DNA of 64,000 bases from Candidatus Binatia bacterium (GTDB lineage: Bacteria > Desulfobacterota > Binatia > UBA12015): contig DATCMB010000007.1 of assembly GCA_036563615.1 (NCBI GenBank), positions 62,001 to 126,000 on the forward strand, written 5' to 3'. Numbering within the stretch: position 1 is the first letter of the stretch; every line of letters starts with the position of its first letter. Below, piece by piece: positions 1 to 8,937 of this stretch. The notes below the pieces were generated by a model. That model was not told the DNA's origin, ran no database searches, and saw nothing but the letters and a program-made list of their open reading frames with translations. Both the position numbers and the translations under genes were made by a program.

Positions 1-544
1 GCGGGCGTGTCGTGGCGGGTGGTGCCAGCTGTCATCGGGCGGATCCTCTCTTGGGCTCGCCGGTCAACCGTGCGCCTGTCGGTTGGCCGGCCTCGTCTGT
101 GGCTCGAGCGGCGCAGCGGAACGTTGCGAGGCGGAGAGCGGCGGGCGAGAACTCACCCGAGGTGGCTTCCGGCCGACCCACGTCCCTCGGGCCGGCGATC
201 CGCGCACAGGGCAATCGGAGTGCCACTATGTGGGCCGCGAGTCCTCGATTTTACGAGGCTTTTTCGCTGACCACGGGGACGGTACCTGCTTGCAAACCTG
301 CAAGATCCCTCTGCCGTGCGAGCCCCGAAGCAAGCCGCATGTCAGCCGCCATGCGGCGGTTCGGAGGCTCGCCGAGCCCCAGTCGGACGCTTGCTCGAGA
401 GCCGGCGCGACGCGCAAGGAGGGCGACCGGCACTTCCTACAAGACGCCGGTCGAGAAGCCGCCCACCGCCAGGCCAGACGTAGGCGGGACGTGGCCGACC
501 GCGTGGCATGCCTGCTGCACCGTCGCCAGCGTCAGGAGTCGAGC
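1..544. other. Left-edge non-coding region
   Basis: No frame here has a protein-like composition, a signal peptide or a known motif; the open frames are Arg/Ala/Ser-rich, as expected of non-coding high-GC DNA. A small hairpin followed by a T-run lies at 243-264 and a perfect 6-bp hairpin with an AACC loop at 289-304. The stretch is probably the end of an upstream transcription unit plus the leader of the small gene at 545. Confidence 0.5.
243..264 (+). terminator. Small Rho-independent-like terminator
   Basis: CCTCG (243-247) pairs with CGAGG (254-258) around the 6-nt A/T loop ATTTTA. The next bases are C and then a run of five T (260-264). The stem is only 5 bp, but hairpin plus T-run on the plus strand is the standard intrinsic-terminator layout. 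Confidence 0.45.
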
Positions 545-925
545 ATGATGAACGGGAAGACGTTGCTGGCGATCGCGGCCGTGATCCTCCTCCAGGCGGC
601 TCCGGCGGTGGGACAGACGGGCGCCCTGCCGGGTGAGCTGCCGGGCAACGACGCGTCGCTCCGCGACACGCCGTCGATTCCCGACCCCGGCGACGCGCAC
701 CTCGTGCCGGGCTCGAAGGACCCGACCGACGGCGATCTCGGCGAGCACCAGGTCACCGGCCGCGTGCAGTCGATCGACAAGCAGGCGGGGACGGTGTCGA
801 TCGACGTCAAGGGCAAGGACGTCAAGATTCTCTTCCCGCCGACCGCGCTCGAGCACCTCGATGAGGGCGACGAGGTGACGGTCCGGATGTCGCTGCAGAA
901 GAGCACGAGCCCGTCGGCGCGCTAA
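545..925 (+). CDS. Small exported protein of unknown function (DUF5666-like fold possible)
   Basis: This 126-residue protein begins at ATG 545 (a second ATG follows at 548). AGGAG at 534-538 lies six bases upstream and fixes the start. Residues 1 to about 23 form a signal peptide ending near AAPAVGQ, so the product is probably periplasmic. The C-terminal half, starting near VTGRVQSIDKQAGTVSIDVK, alternates hydrophobic and polar residues like a small beta-barrel and resembles DUF5666-type OB-like domains. That match is from pattern only. No catalytic residues are visible and no neighbour suggests a role. Confidence 0.6.
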   Translation: MMNGKTLLAIAAVILLQAAPAVGQTGALPGELPGNDASLRDTPSIPDPGDAHLVPGSKDPTDGDLGEHQVTGRVQSIDKQAGTVSIDVKGKDVKILFPPTALEHLDEGDEVTVRMSLQKSTSPSAR

Positions 926-1293
926 GGAGGACGACGCGGCGCGCAAACGTCGTCGCGCACGGCCGTAGCGCGACCGCACCTTCCGCCCGCGCCCCACGCA
1001 ACCAATATGCGTGGCGCTCCCACGAACTCCTCCCGGGCGTCATCGACGGCGTCCTTGAGTGCTCCCCGGGGTCCCTGATATTCGCGGCGCACCGTACTTC
1101 GCGGGACCCGGGAGCGCCCGCAGCAGCTCAGACCCCACGGCACTGACACCCACCATCCTCCTCCCAGCGCCTCCCGGCGTCACGCGGTTCGGAGCACTGC
1201 TCGAGTGTTCGTCAAGACAAGACGAACGGCATCCCAACCACGCGATCTCGAACGGGCGAGCACGATCCGACTCGCCCGCAGCGGAGGAGCAGC
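926..1293. other. Intergenic region before the alcohol dehydrogenase gene
   Basis: I see no protein-like frame in these 368 bases. The one notable element is a perfect inverted repeat at 1207-1227, 66 bases before the dehydrogenase start codon. The ribosome binding site GGAGGAG is at 1283-1289. Confidence 0.5.
1207..1227. promoter_or_regulatory. Inverted repeat, candidate operator
   Basis: GTTCGTC (1207-1213) and GACGAAC (1221-1227) are perfect 7-bp inverted arms separated by AAGACAA. Size and position upstream of the dehydrogenase gene fit a dimeric repressor site. No regulator gene is adjacent and there is no T-run to make it a terminator. Function is inferred. Confidence 0.35.
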
Positions 1294-2346
1294 ATGAAAG
1301 CAGCCGTGATGGAGGCCGTCCGTGAGCCGCTCGTCGTGCGCGACGTGCCCGACCCGAAGCCGGCCGAGGGCGGGGTCGTCGTGCGCGTCGAAGCCAACGG
1401 CGTGTGTCGCAGCGACTGGCACCTGTGGACGGGCGACTGGACGTGGGTCGGAATCGCCGTGCCGCTACCGCACGTCGGCGGTCACGAGTTCTGCGGCGTG
1501 ATCGAGGAGGTCGGCCCCGGCGTGACGCGCTGGCGCAAGGGCGACCGCGTGCTCGTCCCCTTCAGCCAGGGCGACGGCACCTGCGAGTGGTGCCGCAGCG
1601 GGCATCAGAACATCTGCGACACCTTCCTCACGCCGGGCTTCGCGTACTGGGGCGGCTTCGGCCGCTACGTCGCGATCCCCTACGCCGACGTGAACCTGGT
1701 GCCGCTGCCGGAGTCGATCGGCTTCGTCGAAGCGGCGAGCATGGGCTGCCGCTACATGACGTCGTTCCACGGCATCGTCGACCGCGCGAAGGTGTCGGCC
1801 GGCGAGTGGGTCGCGGTGCACGGCTGCGGCGGCATCGGGCTCTCGGCGGTGCAGATCGCGTCGGCGCTCGGCGCCAACGTGATCGCGGTCGACATCGACG
1901 ACGAGAAGCTCGACCTCGCGAAGAACCTCGGCGCGGTGGCGACGGTGAACGCGGCCAAGGGCGATCCCGTCGGCGCGATCGTCGAGATGACCAAGGGCGG
2001 CGCGCACGTGTCGGTGGATGCCCTCGGCGTCGCCGCGACCTGCCGCAACTCGGTGCTGTGTCTCCGCAAGCGCGGACGCCACCTGCAGATCGGCCTCACC
2101 TCGTCGGCCGAGAAGGGCGAGATCGCACTGCCGATCGACATCATCGTGCTGAAGGAGGTGACGATCTGCGGCTCGCTCGGCATGCAGGCGCCGCGCTTCG
2201 GCGCGATGCTGCAGATGGTCGAGAGCGGCAAGCTCGCGCCGGGCAAGCTCGTCAGCCGCACGATCCCGCTCGAGGAGACGAGCAGCGTGCTCGAGTCGAT
2301 GGACCGCTTCGCGAACGTCGGCGTGATCGTGATCGACCGCTACTGA
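1294..2346 (+). CDS. Zinc-dependent alcohol dehydrogenase (MDR superfamily)
   Basis: A 350-residue medium-chain dehydrogenase of the usual family length. It should oxidise alcohols or reduce aldehydes in the cytoplasm with NAD(P). Catalytic zinc ligands are visible in GVCRSDWH (about residue 37) and GGHEFCG (about 62). The nucleotide-binding motif GCGGIG is near residue 176, followed by an acidic residue after the second strand (VDIDDEK), which favours NAD. The structural-zinc loop reads DGTCEWCRSGHQNIC, with Asp in place of the first of the four usual Cys. GGAGGAG precedes ATG 1294. The substrate cannot be read from the sequence. Confidence 0.9.
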   Translation: MKAAVMEAVREPLVVRDVPDPKPAEGGVVVRVEANGVCRSDWHLWTGDWTWVGIAVPLPHVGGHEFCGVIEEVGPGVTRWRKGDRVLVPFSQGDGTCEWCRSGHQNICDTFLTPGFAYWGGFGRYVAIPYADVNLVPLPESIGFVEAASMGCRYMTSFHGIVDRAKVSAGEWVAVHGCGGIGLSAVQIASALGANVIAVDIDDEKLDLAKNLGAVATVNAAKGDPVGAIVEMTKGGAHVSVDALGVAATCRNSVLCLRKRGRHLQIGLTSSAEKGEIALPIDIIVLKEVTICGSLGMQAPRFGAMLQMVESGKLAPGKLVSRTIPLEETSSVLESMDRFANVGVIVIDRY

Positions 2347-2376
2347 GCGACGCCTCCCGCGCAACGCTCGCGCTCA

Positions 2377-2427
2377 CCCGCCGACGGGGCGCGCCGTCAA
2401 GATCAAAACCGACGCCCCGTCGGCGGG
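2377..2427. terminator. Long perfect hairpin between convergent genes
   Basis: CCCGCCGACGGGGCG (2377-2391) is perfectly complementary to CGCCCCGTCGGCGGG (2413-2427), a 15-bp stem with a 21-nt loop. It lies between the ends of two convergent genes, so it probably stops transcription from both sides, although no T-run follows. Confidence 0.6.
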
Positions 2428-2469
2428 CCGCGCTCCGCAGGCGATTTCTCACCTGACGGAGCGCGGCCC
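2425..2469. terminator. Second hairpin of a twin terminator
   Basis: GGGCCGCGCTCCG (2425-2437) pairs perfectly with CGGAGCGCGGCCC (2457-2469), leaving a 19-nt loop. Its first three bases are also the last three of the hairpin at 2377-2427, so only one of the two can close fully at a time. It is 17 bases from the stop codon of the minus-strand gene. Confidence 0.55.
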
Positions 2470-2486
2470 GCGCTGACCCCTCCGCG

Positions 2487-4412
2487 CTATTCGAAGCAGC
2501 CGCCGGCTTCGATGTTCGTGAAGTCGTTGCCGTTGGCGCTGTTCTCGCCGCCGTCGTCGTTGGTGCCCGAGCCGCCGACGTCGAACTCGCAGCCACCACT
2601 GTCCTCGAAGTCGTTGTCGCGCACCAGGTTGGCGTCGCCCGTGACCAGCACGCCGGCGCCGCCGTTGCGCTCGCCCTGGCTGTCCTCGAGCGAGTTGCCG
2701 TCGCCGTGCAGCGCGACGCCGCTGCCGCCGTTCTCGAGCAAGCGCAGGTTCCGAAGCTCGTTGCCGCTCCCGTCGACGCGCACGCCGTCGCCGGCGTTGT
2801 CGCGCGCGGTGATGCCCTCGAGCGCGTTCGACGTGCCGTCGACGACGACGCCGATCGGGTTCGCCTCGAGCGAGCCGCCGCCGACCGCGTTGCCGGTGCC
2901 CGAGAGCAGCAGGCCCGCGACGCCGTTCTCGCGCACGCGGTTCATCGAGACGTCATGTCCCGAGCCGGTGACCTGCACGCCGTACTGGCTCGCGCCGGTC
3001 GCGCGCACGCCGCGCAGCTCGTGACCGCTGCCGCCGACGAGGAAGCCGACCGTGCCGCCGACCGTGTCGAGGCCGACGATCAGCGCCGGGACGCTGCCGC
3101 GCAGCTCGATCACCGGCTGCGCGTCATCCGCCGCGGTGACGCGCGCGACCGTGCACTGCCGGATCTCGATCGCCACGTCGCGCTCGATCACGACGTTCTC
3201 GACGGTGTTCGCGAAGACGCCGATCACGTCGCCGTCCTGCGCCGCGTCGACCGCGTTTTGCAGCGTCGTGAAGACGTTCGGTCCCGCGAAGGTCGTGCTC
3301 ACCACCAGCGTCGGCGGGTGCGTCGGATCCTCCGGGCACGGCGGGATGGTCGGCGTCGGCGGCGGCGCCACCGTCGGAGTTGGCGACGGCGTCGGCGTGG
3401 GAGTCGGGGTCGGCGTCGGCGTGGGCGTGGGTGTCGGAGTGGGCGTCGGGGTTGGCGTCGGGGTCGGTGTCGGTGACGGCGTCGGGGTCGGCGTGACCGG
3501 CGGCGCGACGGTGGGCGTCGGCGTCGGCACGAAGGGCGTCGGCGTCGGACGGATCGCGTGCTCGCCCGCGATGCGGATCAGCCGTCCCACCAGGGTACCG
3601 CCGAGGCCACCGATGGCCGCGGTGCCGCGGATCAACTGCACGTTCGCCTCGGGCGCAAAGATCTGCGCGACGAGCGAGCTGAAGCGGCCGATCGTCACCT
3701 GACGCCCGCCGACGAAGATCTGCAGATCCGCCGGATCGCCGCTCGACGCCTCGATCGACGCTTCCGCCTGCGTGCGCAGCGTGTCGGCGATCTCGACGAT
3801 CGCCGTGCCGCCGACGCTCACCACCTCGACCTGCTGCGCGAGACGCCAGGCGAGGAACTGGAACGTCCCCGGCTGAAGCTCGAGCCGGCCGCCGGACGCG
3901 ACCCGCAGCTCGCGGTAGCAGCCCGGCGCGAGCGAGACGGTCGCGCCCGCCGGCACGACGACGTTCGCCGCGCTCGCCGTGCACGGGTCGAAGACGCCCG
4001 GCGGCAGCGGCGGCAGCACCAGCAGCGGCAGCGCGAGCCCGCTCTGCGTGCCGCGGATCACCGAGCCCGGCCGCGCGCGCACGGTGTTCGCGAACACGTC
4101 GTTCACCGACGCGAGCGCGCCCAGCATCAAGCGGTCGCTCGCGACGAAGCTGTCGTCCGCGAAGACGTCCGGCCCGCGCAGCGTCGTGCGGATGCCGACG
4201 CTCAGCTCGCCGCCCGCTTCGATCACACCGAAGTTGCCGACGAGCTCGATGTTCGAGCCGATGTTGAGGTCGGTGCGCGCGAGCGCGGTGTAGTCGCGCC
4301 AGTCGCTCGACGGCTGCGCGCTCGCAGACGCCGCGCTCAGCAGCGCGAAGCCACCCGCCAGAAGTCCGCGCAGGACCGCCCCCAGGCTGCCGACCGCGAA
4401 ACGAAACGTCAT
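2487..4412 (-). CDS. Secreted two-domain protein with Thr-Pro linker and right-handed beta-helix (NosD/PbH1-like)
   Basis: This 641-residue protein starts at ATG 4412, behind a GGGGAGG site. Residues 1 to about 32 are a signal peptide ending ASASA. An N-terminal beta-rich domain follows (about 40-280) with [20 protein letters not shown]-type strands. A long Thr-Pro linker spans about 284-357. The C-terminal part (about 385-641) has regularly spaced G-N and V-G turns, such as GSGHELRGV and GTGNAVGGG, typical of parallel beta-helix PbH1 repeats in NosD-like and pectate-lyase-like proteins. No membrane anchor is visible. The ligand or polysaccharide substrate is unknown. A sigma-54-like site lies about 40 bases upstream. 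Confidence 0.75.
   Translation of the reverse strand: MTFRFAVGSLGAVLRGLLAGGFALLSAASASAQPSSDWRDYTALARTDLNIGSNIELVGNFGVIEAGGELSVGIRTTLRGPDVFADDSFVASDRLMLGALASVNDVFANTVRARPGSVIRGTQSGLALPLLVLPPLPPGVFDPCTASAANVVVPAGATVSLAPGCYRELRVASGGRLELQPGTFQFLAWRLAQQVEVVSVGGTAIVEIADTLRTQAEASIEASSGDPADLQIFVGGRQVTIGRFSSLVAQIFAPEANVQLIRGTAAIGGLGGTLVGRLIRIAGEHAIRPTPTPFVPTPTPTVAPPVTPTPTPSPTPTPTPTPTPTPTPTPTPTPTPTPTPTPSPTPTVAPPPTPTIPPCPEDPTHPPTLVVSTTFAGPNVFTTLQNAVDAAQDGDVIGVFANTVENVVIERDVAIEIRQCTVARVTAADDAQPVIELRGSVPALIVGLDTVGGTVGFLVGGSGHELRGVRATGASQYGVQVTGSGHDVSMNRVRENGVAGLLLSGTGNAVGGGSLEANPIGVVVDGTSNALEGITARDNAGDGVRVDGSGNELRNLRLLENGGSGVALHGDGNSLEDSQGERNGGAGVLVTGDANLVRDNDFEDSGGCEFDVGGSGTNDDGGENSANGNDFTNIEAGGCFE
3372..3495 (-). 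repeat. Hexanucleotide repeat encoding the (Thr-Pro)n linker
   Basis: The plus strand shows GTCGGN units with a 6-bp period across this stretch. Read on the minus strand they encode alternating Thr-Pro. It is a coding repeat acting as an extended interdomain spacer and could change length by slippage. Confidence 0.8.
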
Positions 4413-4728
4413 GGTCTTGCCTCCCCCCGGGGCGCTGCGAAGGCCCCAGTGAAGCAAGCGAAATGCCCTGGAGTGCTGCTTGACGTTTGCGTGCTCGCAC
4501 GTGACCCGAGCGCGTGCGGCGAGTAGAACTTGCCGGTGCATCTTCCAGCGTGCAAAGCGCGGCGTGTAGTTCTTCCAGGCTTGGCTTGACGCGCGCGCTC
4601 CGCACGGGCTCGGAGCACGCTCGCAGCGCGAGCGGAACGCAGGCGAGCGGCGCGAGGCCGGCGAGGCGAGCTACGCCACGTCTGGCGAGCGCCGCGGCGC
4701 TCTGCGATGGTGGCGGCGGAGGGTTCGC
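4413..4728. other. Divergent intergenic region
   Basis: These 316 bases separate the minus-strand beta-helix gene from the plus-strand nitronate monooxygenase gene, so promoters for both should be here. I see the sigma-54-like element at 4453-4468 for the minus strand and GGAGGG at about 4717-4722 as the ribosome site of the plus-strand gene. No small gene is convincing. Confidence 0.5.
4453..4468 (-). promoter_or_regulatory. Candidate sigma-54 promoter (weak match) for the beta-helix gene
   Basis: On the minus strand the 16-mer is GGGCATTTCGCTTGCT. Against TGGCACG-N4-TTGCW it keeps GGCA of the -24 box, all of TTGCT and the exact spacing, with three mismatches. The predicted start would lie about 30 bases before the gene. 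It is weaker than the sites at 53168 and 58370 but shares their CGCTTGC core. Confidence 0.4.
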
Positions 4729-5862
4729 ATGCGCACGCGTGTCACCGAGATGTTCGGGATCGAGTTTCCGATCTTCGCCTTCACCCACTGCCGCGACGTC
4801 GTCGCGGCGGTGAGCGCCGCCGGCGGCTTCGGCGTGCTGGGTGCGGTGGCCCACTCCCCCGGGCAGCTCGACGTCGACCTGACGTGGATCCGCGAGCACG
4901 CCGGCGGCAAGCCGTTCGGCGTCGACCTGCTGATCCCGCGCAAGTACGTCGGCGACGCCGAGGGCGGCCTCGACCCCGCCGGGCTCCGCGAGATGCTGCC
5001 CGAGGAGCACCGGCAGTGGATCGACGAGCTGCTCGAGCGCTACGGCGTGCCGCCGCTGCCCGAAGAGTCGAGCGGCGATCTCGCGCCGCGTCGCCTCGCG
5101 ATCGACCCGAAGAGCATGGCGCCGCTGATCGACGTGTCGTTCCGGCACGGCGTGCGTCTGATCGCGTCCGCGCTCGGTAGCCCGCCCGAGTGGTTGGTCG
5201 AGCGCGCGCGCAAGGAGGGCGTGCCGGTCGCGGCGCTCGCCGGGGCGCTGAAGCACGCGATCCAGCACCGCGACGCCGGCGCCGACCTGATCATCGCGCA
5301 GGGCACCGAGGGCGGCGGCCACACCGGCGAGATCGGCACCATGGTGCTGGTGCCGCAGGTGGTCGACGCGGTCGCCCCGATCCCGGTTCTCGCCGCGGGC
5401 GGCATCGCGACGGGACGCCAGGTCGCGGCCGCGCTCGCGCTCGGCGCCGAGGGCGTCTGGTGCGGCTCGGTATGGTTGACGACCCACGAGGCCGAGACCA
5501 CGCCCGCGATCAAGGAGAAGTTCCTCGCCGCGACCTCGGCCGACACGCGCCGCTCACGCTCGCTCACCGGCAAGCCGGCGCGCATGCTGCGCACCGCGTG
5601 GACCGACGCCTGGGAGCAGCCCGATGCGCCGTCGCCGCTGCCGATGCCGCTGCAGAGCATGCTGGTGTCGGAGGCGCAGCGCCGCATCCACCGCGTCGCG
5701 CATCAGCCCGACTCCGGCGCGCGTCAGCTCGTGACCTACTTCGTCGGCCAGGTGGTCGGGCAGATGAACGTGGTCAAGCCGGCGCGCGCGGTGGTGCAGG
5801 AGATGGTCGAGGAGTTCCTCGACACCATGGAGCGCCTCGACGGACTGACCCGCGAGGAGTGA
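4729..5862 (+). CDS. Nitronate monooxygenase (NMO/2-nitropropane dioxygenase family)
   Basis: A 377-residue FMN-dependent TIM-barrel enzyme of usual family length, expected to oxidise alkyl nitronates such as propionate 3-nitronate in the cytoplasm. AQGTEGGGHTGEIG (about residues 190-203) is the conserved phosphate and substrate loop carrying the active-site His. PVLAAGGIATGRQVAAAL followed by GAEGVWCGSVWL supplies the second FMN-phosphate loop. ATG 4729 is preceded by GGAGGG. The C-terminal 110 residues extend beyond the barrel core, as in many actinobacterial and deltaproteobacterial homologues. The gene appears monocistronic. Confidence 0.88.
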   Translation: MRTRVTEMFGIEFPIFAFTHCRDVVAAVSAAGGFGVLGAVAHSPGQLDVDLTWIREHAGGKPFGVDLLIPRKYVGDAEGGLDPAGLREMLPEEHRQWIDELLERYGVPPLPEESSGDLAPRRLAIDPKSMAPLIDVSFRHGVRLIASALGSPPEWLVERARKEGVPVAALAGALKHAIQHRDAGADLIIAQGTEGGGHTGEIGTMVLVPQVVDAVAPIPVLAAGGIATGRQVAAALALGAEGVWCGSVWLTTHEAETTPAIKEKFLAATSADTRRSRSLTGKPARMLRTAWTDAWEQPDAPSPLPMPLQSMLVSEAQRRIHRVAHQPDSGARQLVTYFVGQVVGQMNVVKPARAVVQEMVEEFLDTMERLDGLTREE

Positions 5863-5887
5863 GCGCCGCCGAAGCGACGCTCACTCC
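5856..5887. terminator. Hairpin overlapping the stop codon of the nitronate monooxygenase gene
   Basis: GGAGTGAGCG (5856-5865) pairs perfectly with CGCTCACTCC (5878-5887) across a 12-nt loop. The left arm contains the TGA stop. It lies between convergent genes and has no strong T-run. Confidence 0.55.
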
Positions 5888-5961
5888 CGTTGGTCGCTGA
5901 CAACCGGCTCGAGCTACGCGGACGGCCCGGCTGCGCGGCCACCGTCGGCGCGCTCCCAGCC

Positions 5962-8778
5962 TCAGCGCTCGATCTCGAGACGCAGCTGCGCCGAGCTCGT
6001 CTGCGGGCGCTCGCCGTTCGGCCCGCCCTTGTCCTCGTAGGTCAGCTCGACCAGCAGGAAGAGCTCGCCGGCGGTCGCGTGGTCGGCGGGGATCGACGCC
6101 TGGAAGCGCGCCTCGCAGCGCAGGAACGCCTGGCTCGGGTGGGCGTGCGCGTTGTGGCCGAGGAACACGGTCCACACCATCTGGTCGCACGGCACCTCGC
6201 CGTCCTCGCGGTCGACGGCGCGTCCGCGCAGCACGACCGTTTCGCCGTCGCGCACCTTCGTGCCGGGCTTCGGCTCCTCGATGATCACCGTCGGCGGCTC
6301 GTTGCCGAGCGCGATCTCGACGACGTCCGGGAAGCTGCGGCGGCCCTTGCCGTCGGTGACGACGAGGCTCACGTAGTGGAGCCCGTTCTCGGTGAAGGTG
6401 TGCTCGAGCTCGGGTCCGCTGTGGTCGGTGACGCCGTCGCCGTCGAGGTCCCACTCCCACGAGCGGATGACGCCGCCCGCGCCGGGCGCGCGTGAGCCCT
6501 CCGACGTGAAGCGCACGGTGAGCGGCGCGACGCCCGCGACCTGCGACGCGGTCGCGCGCGCGACCGGCGTCAGATCACCCGTCTCCGAGTACTCGAGGCG
6601 CACGAGCTGCGCGTCCTCGTTGTCGCCGCCGAAGCCGGTGCCGTACTCGAGGATCATGAGCGCGCCGTCGGGCGCGATCTCGAGGTCGATCGGCCGGCGC
6701 AGCGGGATGAACGGCGCGACCCGGCGCACGCGCTCGAGCTTGCCGTTCGCATCGACCGACACCGCGGCGATCAGATCGCGCGTCCACTCGGTCATCAGCA
6801 GATCGCCCTCGTAGCGCTGCGGCAGGAAGTACGGAGCCTTGCCCGGCGGACGACGCGCGACCACGCCCGCCATCGCCGAGCGGCCGGTCACCCGTCCGGG
6901 CTCGGGGATCGCGTTGCCGAGCGCGAGCTCGCTCACGGTCACGTAGTCGTAGGCGAGCGCCGCGGGAACGAATCCGTCGCACGAGTACGGCTCGCCCGCG
7001 ACGCCGGTGAGGTAGTCGTACGCGTTGTAGGGGAGGTTCGGGCCGATGCAGAACGGCCAGCCGTAGTTGCCGGGACCGTCGACGACGTTGATCTCGTCGT
7101 AGCCGCGCGGTCCGCGCGGCCCCTCGACCGGGGCGTCGGGTCCGATGTCGCCGAAGTAGAGGCGCCCGGTGCGCGGGTCGGCGGCGCTGCGGAACGGGTT
7201 GCGCGTGCCCATCACGTAGATCTCGGGGCGTCCCTGCGAGCCGTCGGGCGGGAACAGGTTGCCCGGCGGGATCGAGCCGTCGCGGTTCAAGCGCAAGAGC
7301 TTGCCGCGCAGGTCGAACGGGTTCTGCGAGGTGCGGCGCGCGTCGTAGCGGTCGCGATCGGGACGGTTGTCGAGCGGCGCGTAGCCCTCCGCGTCGCCGA
7401 ACGGATTGGTGTTGTCGCCGACCGACAGGACCAGCGTCTTGTCGGGCAGGAACGTGATCTGCCCGCCCTCGTGGCCGCCGAGACGCTCGCTCGGCGTGCG
7501 CAGCAGCACCTGCTGCGAGGCGAGGTCGAGCGTGCCGTCGGCCTGCACGCGGAAGCGCGCGAGCACGTTCTCGCCGAGCGGACCCTCGTAGGGCAGCGCG
7601 TCGTAGTCGACGCCCTCCTCGGGCTGGAAGTCGTCCTGCGCGTAGAAGAGGTACATCCACGGCTCGCGCGCGAAGTCCGGGTCGAGCGCGATGCCGAGGA
7701 GCCCGTTCTCGCCCTGCAGCGAGACGTCGAGGCTCGCCGACAGCGTCGTGCGTCCGTTGGCCGGGTTCCACACCCAGACCTCGCCGGTGCGCTCGACGTA
7801 GAACACGCGTCCGTCCGGCGCGACCGCCATCGTCATCGGGTTGCGCGCGACGCGCGACACCGGGATCGCGTTCCACGACGGCGGCCCCGCGGCCCAGCGG
7901 ATGCCGTCAAGCAAATGCTTCTGGAACAGCGGATCGCTCCACGACTCGGGACGGTGTCCGAGGTTGGTGTAGAACGAGCGCCCGCCGTCGAACTCCTTGT
8001 ACCAGGCGATCGGATGGTCCGCGCCCATCGACGGCGTGTCGGGGAAGTTCGGGTAGATGAACCCCGACTCGTCGATGGTGAGCAGGATCGCGTTGTCCTG
8101 CCGCGGGTTGCGGTCGAAGTTGTAGATCTCGTCGGTGAAGAGGAAGCGCGCCGGCAGATGGTCGGTCGATGGGTGATCCGGATCCTCGGTCGTCACCTCG
8201 ACCTCGACCGGCAGCAGCGGGTGGCTGATGAAGTAGGCGCCGACGAGCTGCCCGTACCAGTTCCACTGGTACTCGGTGTCGGCCGCGGAGTGCACGCCGA
8301 CCCAGCCGCGGCCGGAGCGAACGAAGCGCTCGAGCGCCGCCTGCTGCTGCTCGTCGAGGACGTCGCCCGTGGTATTGACGAACGCGACGACGTCGAACCG
8401 GGCGAGCGACTCGTCGGTGAACGCGGTCGGATCCTCGGTCAGCGTCGCGGCGATGCCCTCGCGCTCGGGCAAGCTCGAGAAGAAGGCGACGGCGTCGTCG
8501 ATCGACGGATGGCGGAAGCCCGTCGTGCGCGAGAACACCAGCACGCGCAGCGGCTCGCCCGCGGCCGCGCGCTCGCACGCCTTGCCGCCGGGACGCAGGA
8601 TCGCCTTGCCCGACGGTCGGCCGGCGCCGCGCAGCGGCGTGTCGCAGCCGTCGACGACGGGCTTCGCGCGCACCGGCGCGGCGGACGTTCCGGGCGCGGG
8701 CACGAGCGCGAACGCGGCGGCAAGGACGGCGATGCCCGTGAGGGCGACGATCGAGGACCAGGGACCGGCTTTGCGCAT
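5962..8778 (-). CDS. Secreted ThuA / PQQ-type sugar dehydrogenase (GSDH) / PKD fusion protein
   Basis: This 938-residue exported protein starts at ATG 8778 with a signal peptide of about 33 residues. Residues about 77-290 are a ThuA-like trehalose-utilisation domain (LVFSRTTGFRH, GWVGVHSAADTEY, AWYKEFDGGRSFYTNLGHRPES). Residues about 300-730 form a six-bladed glucose/sorbosone-dehydrogenase beta-propeller (MTMAVAPDGRVFYVERTG, GLLGIALDPDF, GHEGGQITFLPD, YGWPFC). A PKD domain follows (SWEWDLDGDGVTD, about 760-800), then an Ig-like C-terminal region. The fusion probably acts on sugars in the periplasm or outside the cell, with PQQ as likely cofactor. Substrate and redox partner are unknown. Confidence 0.85.
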   Translation of the reverse strand: MRKAGPWSSIVALTGIAVLAAAFALVPAPGTSAAPVRAKPVVDGCDTPLRGAGRPSGKAILRPGGKACERAAAGEPLRVLVFSRTTGFRHPSIDDAVAFFSSLPEREGIAATLTEDPTAFTDESLARFDVVAFVNTTGDVLDEQQQAALERFVRSGRGWVGVHSAADTEYQWNWYGQLVGAYFISHPLLPVEVEVTTEDPDHPSTDHLPARFLFTDEIYNFDRNPRQDNAILLTIDESGFIYPNFPDTPSMGADHPIAWYKEFDGGRSFYTNLGHRPESWSDPLFQKHLLDGIRWAAGPPSWNAIPVSRVARNPMTMAVAPDGRVFYVERTGEVWVWNPANGRTTLSASLDVSLQGENGLLGIALDPDFAREPWMYLFYAQDDFQPEEGVDYDALPYEGPLGENVLARFRVQADGTLDLASQQVLLRTPSERLGGHEGGQITFLPDKTLVLSVGDNTNPFGDAEGYAPLDNRPDRDRYDARRTSQNPFDLRGKLLRLNRDGSIPPGNLFPPDGSQGRPEIYVMGTRNPFRSAADPRTGRLYFGDIGPDAPVEGPRGPRGYDEINVVDGPGNYGWPFCIGPNLPYNAYDYLTGVAGEPYSCDGFVPAALAYDYVTVSELALGNAIPEPGRVTGRSAMAGVVARRPPGKAPYFLPQRYEGDLLMTEWTRDLIAAVSVDANGKLERVRRVAPFIPLRRPIDLEIAPDGALMILEYGTGFGGDNEDAQLVRLEYSETGDLTPVARATASQVAGVAPLTVRFTSEGSRAPGAGGVIRSWEWDLDGDGVTDHSGPELEHTFTENGLHYVSLVVTDGKGRRSFPDVVEIALGNEPPTVIIEEPKPGTKVRDGETVVLRGRAVDREDGEVPCDQMVWTVFLGHNAHAHPSQAFLRCEARFQASIPADHATAGELFLLVELTYEDKGGPNGERPQTSSAQLRLEIER

Positions 8779-8937
8779 CGCTCCGAACTACCCTCGATCG
8801 GCCGGGCCGGGCAACCACGGAAACGCCTCCGGATGCAGGGTGGGCTTCGCCGCGCGGTGCAGCGCGTCGCGACGCGAGCTTGCAACCGCGCACGTCGCAC
8901 CGTGCGCGCCCGCGCGACCCGACGACGGCGACGCGAG

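Noticed and set aside
209-265. Fragments resembling a GEMM (cyclic-di-GMP) riboswitch: CACAGGGCAA and GGGCCGCGAGTCC
   Set aside because: The conserved GACGCAAAGCC core and the tetraloop receptor are not present and no consistent secondary structure could be drawn. I treat the match as chance.
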